Assembly: GCF_963169125.1 (NCBI RefSeq)
Contig: NC_084802.1
Location: 119,044,903-119,108,902, forward strand
Source: Humulus lupulus
Taxonomy: Eukaryota > Streptophyta > Magnoliopsida > Rosales > Cannabaceae
Length of the DNA: 64,000 nucleotides
Direction of reading: 5' to 3'
A program made the position numbers and the translations under genes. Shown one piece after another: positions 33,746-45,119 of the stretch (its first letter is position 1; each line of letters starts with the position of its first letter). The notes beneath the pieces are model-generated. The model saw only the letters and a program-made list of their open reading frames with translations, ran no database searches and was not told the DNA's origin.

Positions 33746-35718
33746 TCAACCCGCTCTCAGACCACCACGCTTAGTAGGGGACGACGTTCTGTTGGCAGCC
33801 CATTCAACAACAAGTTGGATTGCGCCTTCTCCAAAGTGAGAGAAACCAAAGTTAGGGTCGTTATTCCACACCGTAAAAAGAAGATTCTCTGTGGCCTCAT
33901 CTTCAATCTTCATCTGCGCGTCCTCCAGGAAGCCATCCTTTGCATCAAATGAAGCAATTACAGCCTTTAAGGAAACAGCCTCATCCCTTTGAGTTCAAGA
34001 ATGAACTTCTAGGGAAGCCAGTTTGGAAATGAGAAGCTACTTCTCCTCAACGATAGTAGAAAGCTTGGCCTTGGCAGCATTTTTCTCAAGAACTACCCTA
34101 GTAATTTCACCCTAAAGATCTCGAACCTGAAGTTCAAGCCTATCCATGTCTGCTTTGGGCCGAATGAAGTCACCCCTCAAAGCCTTGAGCTCCGACCTTA
34201 GACGAGACACTTCAGTCTCAGAAGAAGCTAAGCGATGAGCAGCGATGAAGCTCTACACAAACAAAAAGGGTCAGTGCAAATAAAAAATAAACTACATATA
34301 AAGGAAAGGGGTAACCAAATATACAAAAGGACAAGTATTAAAAGTCTCACCTGAGTGGCCGACCTCAAGAGAACCTCGCTCAGGTCGTCCTCTGTCAAGT
34401 CCACATACCCCTCCACTTCGCCTCGAAAAATCCCTCTGCCTTGCAAGTGAGTGCCTCCCCATGCTGAATAGCCAAAGAATGTATCCATGAGTGGGAATTC
34501 CTCCCTCGGTCTACTGACCTGGAGAAGTATTTGGGAACACTAGTCGAATCAGAGGGAGAATAAGTAGATCTAAAATCCCTCTCTTCAAAAGAAAGGTGGA
34601 CTCGGGAGCGTCGTCCGACAAGAGGTGGCAGACTAACTTCATTAGGTCAAGAAGAACTAGGAAATCATGGATCTTGTGACGAAACTGATAGAGGGTTAGT
34701 AGTAGAGGGGGAAAGCACATAAAAGCGCCTCTTCAACTGAGTAGGAGGTGATGACTTTGGAAGCATAGCATGAGACACATTTCTAGTAAAGGATGAAGCT
34801 GGAATACGAATAATACGAGACGATGAAGGACAATCATTGTCCTTTAGAACAGCCTTCTACCAATATCTATCTCCTAAGTCTTTGCATCAGGAAGTGGTAG
34901 GAGAAAGGAAGGTTGACTAGCAAGAAGTAGGCCATACTCACGAAGGTTAGCCTCGGTAAAGAGGATCTTAGCTCGTTTGTCCGAGTCAGGAAATTTAGCA
35001 ATGTCCCTAATACGTTTAATATAATCCCCTTCAATCTCAGGGGAATTCCCAACACCTAAAATAGAAGAGGGAGAAACTGGGTGAAAAAGTTTATATGATA
35101 AGTTACTCAAGTGAGAAGGGAAATTCATGACCAAAATGGTAACACGAAAAGCAAAGTAGAAGTACCTGACATACGAATATCTCTGTGGGGAGTAGAAACA
35201 CTCTCAGTAAAGAAGAAACTTTGCTTCTAGCTCCCCGGGTTGGAGATGGACCCAACCACTAAGTCCTTCTCCTCAAAGGCTTTCCCAAGATAATAAAAAC
35301 AAAGACTATTGGGGACCTTCTTGAGATTGTACATGTAGTGTACCTCCTGAGGCGAGGGCACTCGCGTGAATTTTGTTTGATACAAGATGAACAAGCAACA
35401 TAAAGTGATCCAGGCATTAAGAACCAATTGGAAAGGAGCAATGCCGAAGTAGTTTAACATGTCGAAGAAAAAAGGATGCAGTGGAAGAGTTCCCTTAGAC
35501 TTGAGGATAAACTCGCTAAAAGCCATCATCTCAGGAGGAGGGGTATGGGAACGGCGTCGGTTGGTAGGGGGAATGTAGGGAATAGGTGGCTCGAGCTTGT
35601 ACTTATGCACCATGTCAGCTAGCCTCAACTCATACATCTGGGAGATGATAGAAGTAGCAACGAAGGGGGGAGTTGACTGGTGGATAGGAGAGGTCGCTTT
35701 CTTCTGCTTCTTAGACAT
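33746..35718 (-). pseudogene. Antisense gene of element B, three exons
   Basis: The minus-strand ATG at 35718 opens exon 1 (to 35166), with a gypsy-type putative transposon domain (PF04195-like): LPLHPFFFDMLNYFGIAPFQL, then VHYMYNLKKVPN. Intron 1 is 35056-35165 (donor CAG|GTACTT, acceptor TTTTAG|GT). Exon 2 is 35055-34351, with intron 2 at 34253-34350 (donor CAG|GTGAGA, acceptor TGTAG|AG). Exon 3 runs to the stop at 33746 and is coiled-coil-like. Exon positions and phases match those in Y. A stop soon after 35240 and shifts in exons 2 and 3 show it is dead. Its function is not known. Confidence 0.78.
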
Positions 35719-35814
35719 ATATGAAATACAAGACGTTTACCCAAAATATTTGAGTGATGATGTGGCACGATTGGGGCGCACATGGACAACACATGACTGA
35801 TTATTGCTAAAGAC

Positions 35815-35871
35815 CATAGTAGTAGTGGTAGTGGGAGTGGTGGTGGTAGTAGTGGTGGTGGTAGTAGTAGC

Positions 35872-35920
<49 letters not shown>

Positions 35921-35923
35921 ATA

Positions 35924-35960
<37 letters not shown>

Positions 35961-36183
35961 TGGTAGTGGTAGTGGTAGTGGTAGTGGTAGTGGTAGTGGT
36001 AGTGGTAGTGGTAGTGGTAGTGGTGGTGGTGGTGGTAATAGTGGTGGTGGTAGTAGTAGTAGTAGCAGTAGCAGTAGCAATAGCAGTAGTAGTAGCAGTA
36101 GCAGTAGCAGTAGCAGTGGTAGTAGTGGCTAGTCGTAGTAGTAGAACTAGTAGCAGTAGCAGTAGTAGTGGTAGTAGTGGCTA
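35815..36183. repeat. Trinucleotide microsatellite, first block
   Basis: About 370 bases of AGT, GGT and AGC triplets in long runs, with a regular hexanucleotide part (AGTGGT) at about 35950-36020. All six frames are open over long distances (poly-Val, poly-Ser, poly-Tyr/His and so on), which is only a consequence of the repeat. Confidence 0.95.
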
Positions 36184-36225
36184 GTAGTGTTATAGTATGA
36201 TAGTTACTGGACATAGTTGAACACT

Positions 36226-36227
36226 AC

Positions 36228-36287
<60 letters not shown>

Positions 36288-36541
36288 TAGTGGTAGTAGT
36301 GGTAGTAGTGGTAGTAGTGGTAGTAGTGGTAGTAGTGGTAGTAGTGGTAGTTGTGGTAGTAGTGGTGGTGGTAGTCGTGGTGGTAGTCGTGGTGGTAGTC
36401 GTGGTAGTCGTGGTGGTAGTCGTGGTGGTAGTCATGGTGGTAGTGGTGGTAGTGGTGGTAGTGGTGGTAGTGGTGGTAGTGGTGGTAGTAGTGGTGGTGG
36501 TAGTGGTGGTAGTGGTGGTGGTGGTAGTAGTGGTAGTGGTA

Positions 36542-36583
<42 letters not shown>
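36226..36583. repeat. Trinucleotide microsatellite, second block
   Basis: A further 358 bases of AGT, AGTGGT and CGTGGT repeats, separated from the first block by about 40 bases of unique sequence. Its right end abuts the LINE endonuclease reading frame at about 36584. Confidence 0.95.
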
Positions 36584-37114
36584 ACCTAGCTCATCAGCTA
36601 ACCCATGACCACGCCATCTCTGAGCATCAACCACCTCAGCAGAAGTAACTGGCCGACCCCATTTTCTGTCCTCAAACTCAAACACAGTGTTGAAGTCTCC
36701 AGCCAACAACCAGGGAGCAACAGGGAAACTAAGGCAAGATAAGTCAAGCCACATCTGAGCTCTTTCCTGGACCAAGTTTCGCCTATAAGAAAATGTCACA
36801 CAGTACACCCTCTTAGAATGATGTTCCTTGATAACAGTATGAACAATTTGATCACTCTCTTGAAGAACATCAACAAAAAGCAAACTACTCCTCCAAACCA
36901 GCAAGATTCTACCTTCACAAAGAGAACCTTTAAAATATTTCCACCCATCAAAAAACCTACTCATCATATCCTCCACTTTCTCACCTCTTATCTTGGTTTC
37001 AAGAAAAACACCCAAACTAATCTTATTTATTCGACAAAAAACACTAAGGGATCTCTGTTTTTCCCTCTTATTCAAACCCCGAACATTGCAGCTAAGAATT
37101 TGGAACTCTACCAT
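36584..37114 (-). pseudogene. LINE ORF2, endonuclease domain
   Basis: From the minus-strand ATG at 37114 the product begins MVEFQILSCNVRGLN, the first motif of APE-type (exonuclease-endonuclease-phosphatase) LINE endonucleases. LGVFLETKIRGE follows, with the catalytic Glu, and LLAGDFNTVFEFEDRKWG with Asp and Asn. The domain nicks target DNA. It breaks off at HGLADELG, where the microsatellite starts, so the last part of the domain and the linker to RT are missing. It overlaps the end of ORF1 by about 20 bases in another frame. Confidence 0.88.
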
Positions 37115-38528
37115 CAGATTTTTTATTTGCAAGCAAAGCCAAATTCGCATCCTCCCCATTCTTATCTAGTAAGACATTATAAGTGTTTTTAACCCTGTTC
37201 TGAGCCTTATAAGTCAGCGATTTCTTCCCCCTAACTTTCCTAGGAGTAATCCAATCTCCTTCTGTTTCTACCATACTAACTGAACCATGGTCAACAGACA
37301 CCTGGTCTCCTTTGGAAACTTGGTTATAATCAACTGCATCCGACTCTGTATTTGTCTGAACTTGTGAACCTTTCAGTGCTTTGTCATGCAAATTAGTCTT
37401 GTCCCCCTCTCCTGTACCTGGCGCTGAAGAACTAGCCACCTTGTGCACCACAGAATTGCCCCTTATATTCTCCTCCACCGAGTTATCCAATTTGGATCCA
37501 TTAACTAACTGATCTTTTGGTCTCCAAACTACATCTTTTTTCTTATTACATAAAGATTCAGTATGACCAAACACCTTGCACAGCATACATTGTGTGGGTA
37601 GCCACTCAAACTCAACAAATTGTTCCATTAATTGACCTTTTTCATTCAAGAACTGAATGGATTTCGGGACCTCATCAGCTATGTCAATATCAACTAAAAC
37701 TATAGCAAATTGCATCATAGACCTATCCATTGTAACCTTATCCACCATGATTGGTTTGCCAAGAGTACTAACTAAAGCACTAAGGCATTTGGTTCCCCAA
37801 TACTGAAGCCCCAAACCGGGCAACCTCACCCAAACTGGGACCGATTTAATCATCCTCAAATGATCTAATTCAGCTGTCCATGGCCTAACAATGACTGGTT
37901 TTCTATCAAAGTGCAAAACTCCATTTTCTAGTACCAGATCCCTAGTCATTTCGTCCCTGAACTTGACCAACGTATGGCAAGCATTTAATCTCGCTATTCG
38001 CTCTATACCCAGTTTTCCCCACATTCTCTTGATGAAACCCTCAAAAACGGTGAACGGGGAGTTAGCACCCAAAACCGTACACACTACAGCAGAATTCCAA
38101 TTAGATGTTTCAACCGCTATTTCTTCTAACTCCACCTGAGCAATTCGATGACCATCCTGAACTAATGGCTCCTCAAATTGTAACCGAGCACCCCCTTGGT
38201 TCGGCAACAGATCTTTGAATGATGCCCACTTATCCTTAGCTTGATTAGCATAATTATTAAGATCTTCTTCTTGCTCACTCCATCTCAAACCAGTCTGGGC
38301 CAAATCCACCTTATCCCTAAGCAAATCACCTTTCACCGACCCTCCAATCTCTGGAAATTCTTCCATCGAGTCCCTGAAAACATCCTCCGTCTCAGCTGGA
38401 AGAGCATCATCATCGACTACAACTGATTCACCACCCACGCCCACATGTCTACTCTCATCACCATCCTTGTCCACATTGCCATTGTCGATTGAAACTGGCT
38501 TCTGGTGTACTCTCTTACGTCTCGCCAT
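37092..38528 (-). CDS. LINE ORF1 protein (DUF4283 plus zinc knuckle)
   Basis: An uninterrupted 478-codon frame starting at the minus-strand ATG 38528. After an acidic N-terminus (residues 1-120) it has a DUF4283-like domain (about 130-300: WNSAVVCTVLGANSPF, RLNACHTLVKF, VPVWVRLPGLGLQYWG). A CCHC knuckle C-x2-C-x4-H-x4-C (CMLCKVFGHTESLC) follows near residue 315, then a polar tail. ORF1 proteins of plant L1 LINEs bind the element RNA. This is one of the few intact frames in the window. The preceding 70 bases to 38602 are leader sequence, cut off by element C. Confidence 0.88.
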   Translation of the reverse strand: MARRKRVHQKPVSIDNGNVDKDGDESRHVGVGGESVVVDDDALPAETEDVFRDSMEEFPEIGGSVKGDLLRDKVDLAQTGLRWSEQEEDLNNYANQAKDKWASFKDLLPNQGGARLQFEEPLVQDGHRIAQVELEEIAVETSNWNSAVVCTVLGANSPFTVFEGFIKRMWGKLGIERIARLNACHTLVKFRDEMTRDLVLENGVLHFDRKPVIVRPWTAELDHLRMIKSVPVWVRLPGLGLQYWGTKCLSALVSTLGKPIMVDKVTMDRSMMQFAIVLVDIDIADEVPKSIQFLNEKGQLMEQFVEFEWLPTQCMLCKVFGHTESLCNKKKDVVWRPKDQLVNGSKLDNSVEENIRGNSVVHKVASSSAPGTGEGDKTNLHDKALKGSQVQTNTESDAVDYNQVSKGDQVSVDHGSVSMVETEGDWITPRKVRGKKSLTYKAQNRVKNTYNVLLDKNGEDANLALLANKKSDGRVPNS

Positions 38529-38601
38529 GGAGCAGCTTAGAGAGAAACCTCACGCCCGTATATCTTTTTAAACTCAACTTTTCTTTTATGTTTACAAGAA
38601 T

Positions 38602-40163
38602 TGTTACGACCAATTTTTGACCTAGTTATGTTATGAATTTCGAAAAATAGTATTTCTACAAAGTTGTAGATAATTGAATTAGCTTTCTAACGATATAAAG
38701 ATAGTCTACATCAAAACCTTACAGCTCTAGTTATGTTGATTTAGGAAGTTAGAAGTTAGGATTCTATTATATTTAAATTTAAATTTTGATTATAGTTATA
38801 ATGAAATTAAATATTTTTTTTAAATCAAAGAAAGATCTAGAAACTCTAGAACCTTCCAGAACCACTAAGAGCATGACACTTGTCATAATCATGTTTATTT
38901 AAGGATTTAAGTAATTTTTTTAATAGGATAATTTCACTCCTCAAACTCTATAAATAGGACCTAGTGCTCAGCCATTTTCTTCATTCTTGAAGCTGTGTTC
39001 AGAGCCTTCAAGCTGCTAGGATTTCTATAGAGTTATACACTTGGGTTTTGGGGAATAAAAGCTTTATCATCTTAAGCTTTATAAACACTTGGGTAGTGAG
39101 ATAAAGTGTGTTTTCGATATTGAAGTTTAGATCGGTTCTAGTTCATCCAAGGTAATATTATTCATAAGTTCTATTCTTTATGATTCCTTAGTTTTCCTTA
39201 AGTCTCTTTCAGATCCTAACTTTTGTTTATGGTTTCGTGGTTAGGTATTTAAGTTCTTTGATCTTAAGGTTTCTTGTTGGTAAGTTTCATCTTGGTCGTT
39301 TAGTTCATTTCTTTATCATCTCTTTCTTTAGAATTACTCACATTCTTATTGTTGGTTTTAGGAGTGTTCCAAATCTCGTCCTTGTTCACAATTATTCCAG
39401 CTTTGGTAAGGAAAACAGGATAGTGTTTATATGCTTATATTATAATATGTTATGTGTTATGATATATGATTATGTCTTGTAGTCCTTGGGGCTCATTGTT
39501 GCTTAGCTAGCAAACCTCAATGTATTTTGAGGCTTATAGTTGTTAGCTAGCAAACCCCAAATGTTTTTTTGTTGCTTAGGGGCTTATAGTTGCTTAGCTA
39601 GCAAACCTCAATGTATTTTGAGGCTTATAGTTGTTAGCTAGCAAACCCCAAATGTTTACCATGATCGTGGGTTAGAGCTGTAATAGATGTTTTATAGTAT
39701 ATGATTTTGATATAGTCTTATGTTTATGTTTATGTTTATGTTGTATGTGCTAGTATATTTTCCTTGTTGGGCTTTATGCTCATTCCTTTATTTTTATGTA
39801 TGCAGGAAAATAGTTATGACGGTGGAAGGATTCTTGGCAGCTTGGTTTGTGTATTAAGGATTAAGGGATTCGATGGACTGCATGAACGATTCGAGGACGG
39901 CGTTATTTTTAGTCTTTTTATTATGTTTTTATATATTTTCCGCATTTAGTTTTGTAAATAATTTCATTTAAGTTTAAAGTTATGTTTTATTTATTTATTT
40001 ATTTAAACAATGGGATCTCATACCCCGCATTTATGTATTTCAACTTTTACTTTAGAGTTTTTAATAAAGTTGTGAATATTTCTTATGTATGTTTTCTTGA
40101 AAATAGTGTCTATGTATAGTAGTTTTAATGGTCCAAAGTCTTAGAATTAGTTGGGGTGTTATA
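38602..40163 (+). mobile_element. 5' LTR of element C
   Basis: It starts TGTTACGACC and ends GGTGTTATA, where TGTTACA would be expected, directly before a primer site. The length is 1562 bases. A TATA box (CTATAAATAG) lies near 38948-38957. It contains a 91-base tandem duplication at 39501-39657. Confidence 0.82.
39501..39657. repeat. 91-base tandem duplication in LTR of C
   Basis: GCTTAGCTAGCAAACCTCAA starts at 39501 and again at 39592, followed in both by the same 65 bases. Within each unit the shorter piece TTAGCTAGCAAACC occurs twice. Confidence 0.88.
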
Positions 40164-40859
40164 GTTGGTATTAGAGCAACGGTCCATTTGCATGAAGTTC
40201 TCCTTGATACACATGCTCATGCTCCGAATCTGACCGCCAATGTAAGTGTTTATGTTATAGTTGTTATGATTATGTGTTTAGTTAACGTTTTAGCCCTTAT
40301 GTTTTCATTTAAGAATATTTGTAAATTAGTTTATTTTCTATATTTATTTTATTTATTATCTTTGCATTTATGATTGTTTTTAGTGAAAACCTTTTTCCAA
40401 ATGAATATCATTGTTATTTTTGAATGACATATATGAGTTTGATTTTTTTTTCTACAATCATAATAAATAATAAATTTAATAAATAATGACCAAGTTCGGT
40501 GAGGGTGGATACAAATCAATGGACCAGGTTATATATTGAGATTTTAGGGGGCCATAGAAATGGGAACGATTTTACTGATCCCAACCCTCCCTCAATATGG
40601 TTAACTTTGGAACAACGACGAGTTTCGAGCCTGAGAATTAAGTCATATAGGATGATTAGAAACAGATTTAGTAAATTATAAAGATGGCTTATTTTTCTAT
40701 GTTTAGAAACACACCCTAATCATAAAGAAGGTTTACATAATTTTTCATAAGAAATCATAATTAATAGGTCTGAGTTATGTTTGGTTAGATTAAGTTTTTC
40801 CTTAGAGCCTATTAGGGTAAGTTCTAACATGTTCTCGACTGTTAGAACTTTTGCTAAAG
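40164..40859 (+). promoter_or_regulatory. Primer-binding site and leader of element C
   Basis: GTTGGTATTAGAGCAACGG at 40164-40182 is a decayed initiator-Met primer site (TGGTATCAGAGC in the intact form, as at 58320). The following 0.7 kb is an AT-rich untranslated leader without recognisable domains. Confidence 0.75.
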
Positions 40860-42050
40860 ATGTCGCTCAGAAGGTCTGCACACACGAATGTCAATGCCTC
40901 CAACATCACTCCTGAGACAAATGAAGCCCCTCCAATTCGAAGAAGTGGAAGGCGTGAAACCACTGTTGTTGCTAACTGAAGTGCACCGCCGCTGCCGGTC
41001 GACAACACTGTAGAAATTATCAGGCTATGACAACAAGTGGAAGAATTGCTGTAGCAATAGCGACAACAGACTCAACCTCAGCCGCAACCGCAGCCTTAGC
41101 AAATGGCTCAAGCACCCCATCAAGTAGGTCCTTATGGGGGATGGCCAATGGAAAATTATGCGCCATACCCAGCTCATTACATGGAGCCAATCTAGGAGCA
41201 GTTTCGTAAGCAACACGCTCTAAACTTGGAAGGGAGATCATACCCCTTCGAGGCGGAAGAATGGCTCAGAAATGTAGAGCCGATCCTAGCGCACATGAAT
41301 CTCAGCAACGCAGATCGCATATCTTGTGTTTCGTCTCTGCTTAAGAAGGATGCTAGAATATGGTGGGACTTAGTTCAGCAGACTCACGACGTCGCCACCA
41401 TGACATGGACCATATTTGTGGAGTTGTTCCACAAAAAGTACTACAACTCGGCAGTCATCACCACAACGGTCGAGAAGTTCACTAGTTTGAAGCAGGGCAA
41501 CTTGACGATAGCGGAGTATGCTCAACAGTTCGACAGATTAGCCAAGTTTGCACTAGAGTTGGTTCCAACTGACTTTCTGAGGGTGTCCAAGTTCATTAGA
41601 GGACTTAGACCAAAGATTGAGTTAGGGGTTAAGCTAGCAAACCCTGGAACCACCACTTACACCGATGCTTTAGTAATAGCTATAGAAGTAGAAAAGGATT
41701 TAGGCAAATGTTAGTAAAGAGGAAGCTAGTAAACATGAGCCAAAACAGCAAAGTCAACCTCAGAATGGTCTGAACAACAACCACAACAACCATCAGTCTA
41801 GCAACAACAATAGTATTGGTCAGAAAAGAAGGCATCCTGACAATAAGCAGTCTGATAACGATAAAAGGGAATGGAAGAACAATGGAGATAATAGGCTGGG
41901 TTATGTAGAATACCCACATGTGCTAAGTGCCAAAAGAAACATCCTAGTGAGTGTTGTACAAACAGCAAAGGATGCTTCAACTGTGGTCAGGAAGGTCACC
42001 AGAGGAGGCAATGTCCCCAGCTCAAGCAAGAGGAGAAAAAGGACGACAAG
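40860..42050 (+). pseudogene. Gag of element C
   Basis: The probable start is ATG 40860 (M-S-L-R-R-S). Early stops occur in a Gln-rich stretch at about 41030-41100, several of them TAG where CAG is expected. The capsid-like gag domain is open at 41226-41714 (RISCVSSLLKKDARIWWD, SLKQGNLTIAEYAQQFDRLAKF). A CCHC zinc knuckle follows in another frame at about 41965-42010 (CFNCGQEGHQRRQC). Gag packages the element RNA. Nonsense codons and a shift near 41710 make it inactive. Confidence 0.85.
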
Positions 42051-42641
42051 ATGGTTCCTGCTAGAGTCTTTGCCTTAACCCAGGGAGATGTTGAAGCTAG
42101 CAATAATGTAGTTACAGGTCAGGTTTCTATCCTCAAAAATGTATGTTCTGTAATATTTAATTCAGGAGCCACTCATTCGTATATCTCGTTAGGAATGATA
42201 GAAAAACTAGACAAACCTTGTGAAAGATTTAGAACTAGGTTTGTAAGAGAGTTTCCTTCGGGAAAAGTAGTTCTATCATCACGGATAATACGAGGTGTAC
42301 CGATCAAGATTGAGGACGTAGAAATAGAAGGAGACCTAATAGAGTTGGAGATCAAATACATCGACATAATATTAGGCATGGATTGGCTAGCAAGGCATGG
42401 CGCAACCATCAACTGTAGACGTAAGCAAGTGATGTTCAAGACTCCTGATGGTCAGAAACTATGCTGTATGGGAAAAAAATTTAGGACTACGTACGTCGCT
42501 TATTTCATCTCTCAAAGCTCAGAGGATGATAGAAAAAGGATGTCACACATTCTTAGCCAATGTCACAGACGTGGTAAAGGAAACACCACTAAAGGTTGGA
42601 GACGTTCGCATTATAAAGGAATTCCCAGAGGCATTTCCTGA
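42051..42641 (+). pseudogene. Aspartic protease of element C, catalytic Asp lost
   Basis: An open frame carries the retropepsin-like domain. The active-site motif reads VIFNSGATHSYIS near 42150-42185, where D would be expected at the N of NSG (D has [11 protein letters not shown]). The later motif IILGMDWLARHGATI is intact at about 42368-42410. With Asn in place of Asp this protease should be inactive. After 42480 the frame shifts before the RT linker. Confidence 0.85.
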
Positions 42642-43469
42642 CGACTACTAGGATTGCCACCGACACGGGAGATAGACTTCACAATCTAACTAGTATCGGG
42701 CACCGAGCCTATTTCAAAGGCACCATACCAGATGGCACTGACCGAACTCAAGGAGTTAAAGATGCAGCTATAAGAACTCTTAAACTTGGGTTTCATTAGA
42801 CCAAGCCATTCGCCATGGGGAGCACCAGTTCTATTTGTGAGGAAGAATGACAGAAGTATGCAGATGTGCATAGATTGCGATGAGCTATATAAGGTGAAAA
42901 TTAAGGATAAGTACCCGCTACCCCGAATTGATGACTTGTTTGATCAACTTCGAGGGGCAACCATGTTTTCAAAGATTGATCTACGGTCCGGTATAACCAG
43001 CTCAAGGTACGGGAAGAGGATATTCCCAAGACTACTTTTAGAACTCGTTATGGACATTATGAGTTTCTAGTTATGTCTTTTGGTCTTACCAACGCTCCAG
43101 CCATATTCATGGATTTAATGAATAGGGTCTTTTGGACAAATTCATCGTAGAATTCGTCGATGATATCTTGGTGTACTCAAAGGACGAAGCTGAGCACGAG
43201 GAACATTTAGGGATAACCTTGTTACTTTACGCCAAGTTTATAGAATGTCAATTTTGGCCTTCGCAAGTAGCGTTCCTCGGGCACATAGTATCTAAGGAAG
43301 GAGTTGCAGTAGACCCATATAAAGTAGAGGTTGTGAAGGATTGGCCAAGACCAAAGAACGCATTAGAGGTAAGAAGTTTTCTGGGACTAGCAGACTATTA
43401 TCAGAGGTTTGTAGAGGGCTTTTCTAAGATAGCCTCACCAACCTGACCCAGAAGTAACAGAGGTTCAAC
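42642..43469 (+). pseudogene. Reverse transcriptase of element C
   Basis: The pieces are read in three frames: linker and N-terminus ([40 protein letters not shown]) to about 43000, [11 protein letters not shown] at about 43070-43100, and the catalytic box FVDDILVYS at about 43150-43180. The connection segment [23 protein letters not shown] ends near 43440. Catalytic Asp residues are kept, but at least three frame changes occur. Confidence 0.87.
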
Positions 43470-45119
43470 TAGACTGATAAATGTGAAGAGAGCTTCCAGT
43501 TACTTAAAGATAAGCTATTCTCAGCACCAGTACTTTGTGTACAGACACCCAATGACAAGTTTTTAGTCTACTGTGATGCGTTGAAGCAAGGGTTGGGTTG
43601 TGTGTTGATGCAGAATGACAAGGTGATAGCCGACGCCTCAAGGCAGCTGAAGGAATACGAGTAGCACTATCCAACACACGATATGGAGTTGGCAGGGGTG
43701 GTCTTTGCATTGAAAATCTGGCGCCATTATCTTTATGGAGAACGGTGTGAGATTTATACAGACCACAAAAGCTTAAAGTATTTCTTCACTCAGAAGGAGC
43801 TCAACATGAGGCAGCGTAGGTGGTTAGAGCTAGTGAAGGATTATGACTGCGAAATCCTATACCACCCGGGGAAGGCAAACGTAGTTGCTGATGCGCTAAG
43901 TAGGAAGAGTTATGGAAGTCTAGCAGTGTTAGCTGGAATAGAAAAGCTGCTACAGCAGGAGCTGATCAGTGCCGGTATAGAAGTAGTCATCTTTAAGCTG
44001 GCTAACTTGTCCATCCAGTCAAGTCTGTTAGAAGATATACGGATCGGGCAAGGGCATGATGACACATTAGTAGCACATATGGATGCAGTTAAAGAAGGCA
44101 AGGCCACAGATTTCTCGATCTCAGGACAAGGGTTTTTGAGATATAAGGATCGAGTATGCGTGCCGAATGATCATGGAATTAAGATGAAGATTTTAGAAGA
44201 AGCGCACAATACCCCATACTCAGTTCACCTAGGGTCGACAAAGATGACTCATGACCTCAAGGTGTTGTATTGGTGGCCAGGAATGAAGAAAGATGTAGTG
44301 GAGTATGTGTCTAAATGCTTAGTATGTCAACAAGTCAAAGCACAACATCATCGGCCTGCAGGCTTATTGCAACCACTTAGCATTCCTGAATGGAAATGGG
44401 ACGATATAGCTATGGATTTCGTGACGGGTTTTGCCACGAACAAATAAACAGCACGATCGGCTTAGGTAATAATAGATAGAATAACTAAGTCAGCTCATTT
44501 CCTGCCTATCAAGACTTCATATATAGCAGAGAAATATGCAGACATATATGTTCAAGAAATAGTAAGATTGCATGGAATCCCTAAGACATTAGTGTCCAAT
44601 AGAGGATCGGTGTTTACATCGAGATTTTCGGGAAGCTTGCAGCAAGCCATGGGTACCAAGTTAAGTCTTAGTACGACATTTCATCCTCAAACAGACGGTT
44701 AGTCCGAGCGTACCATACAGATTTTAGAAGATATGTTGCGCGCCTGTATACTTGATTTCGGAGGATCATGGAGTAAGTATTTTCCACTAATAGAATGCTC
44801 CTACAACAATAGCTACCAGACAACAATCGTGATGGCACCCTACGAGCTACTTTATGGAAGAAGGTATCGATCACCGTTGCATTGGGATGAGGTAGGGGAA
44901 AGGTAACTACTTGGACCCAAAGCTATTAGAGAAGCTCAGGATGCAGTAGCGCCAATTAGAAAGCGTATGCTCGCTCCTCAGAGTCGTCAGAAAAGTTATG
45001 CGGATACCAAGCAGCGTGATGTGGAATTCAAAGTCAGAGATCAAGTCTTCTTAAAGATATCTCCTATGAAAGGTGCGAAGCGGTTCAAGAAGAAAGGCAA
45101 GCTTAGTCCCAGGTTTATA
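43470..45119 (+). pseudogene. RNase H and integrase of element C
   Basis: RNase H spans about 43500-43900 ([37 protein letters not shown]). Integrase begins with a zinc-binding segment ([27 protein letters not shown]) at about 44225-44360 within the frame 43683-44447. The core follows with MDFVTGF, then VSNRG near 44600 where VSDRG is expected, so a catalytic Asp is Asn. TTFHPQTDG near 44680 is followed by TAG in place of CAG. The C-terminus (GKLSPRF) stops at the insertion of D. The enzyme is dead. Confidence 0.87.

Larger units (their letters stand above)
17371..35780 (+). mobile_element. Ty3/gypsy element B (Tat-like), nearly full length, old
   Basis: Plus-strand order: LTR (ending 18445), primer-site region, gag (interrupted by the CACTA element), protease, RT, RNase H, second RNase H region, integrase, non-coding spacer, then an antisense gene. 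The internal region is collinear with young element Y except for pol, which Y lacks. No 3' LTR is found; the sequence runs into a trinucleotide microsatellite after 35800, so the right end is lost or rearranged. Left and right limits are approximate. Every sense domain carries stops or shifts. Confidence 0.82.
38602..45119 (+). mobile_element. Ty3/gypsy element C (Tekay-like chromovirus), interrupted by D
   Basis: Plus-strand order: LTR (38602-40163), primer site, gag with zinc knuckle, protease, RT, RNase H, integrase. The integrase C-terminus is cut at 45119 by element D, whose other end lies outside the window, so the rest of C should follow D to the right. Many stops and several frameshifts make it inactive. 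It landed about 70 bases upstream of LINE ORF1. Confidence 0.88.

Noticed and set aside
35804..36648. Long reading frames in all frames, poly-Val, poly-Ser, poly-Thr and Tyr/His-rich
   Set aside because: They are translations of the trinucleotide microsatellite and carry no protein signal.
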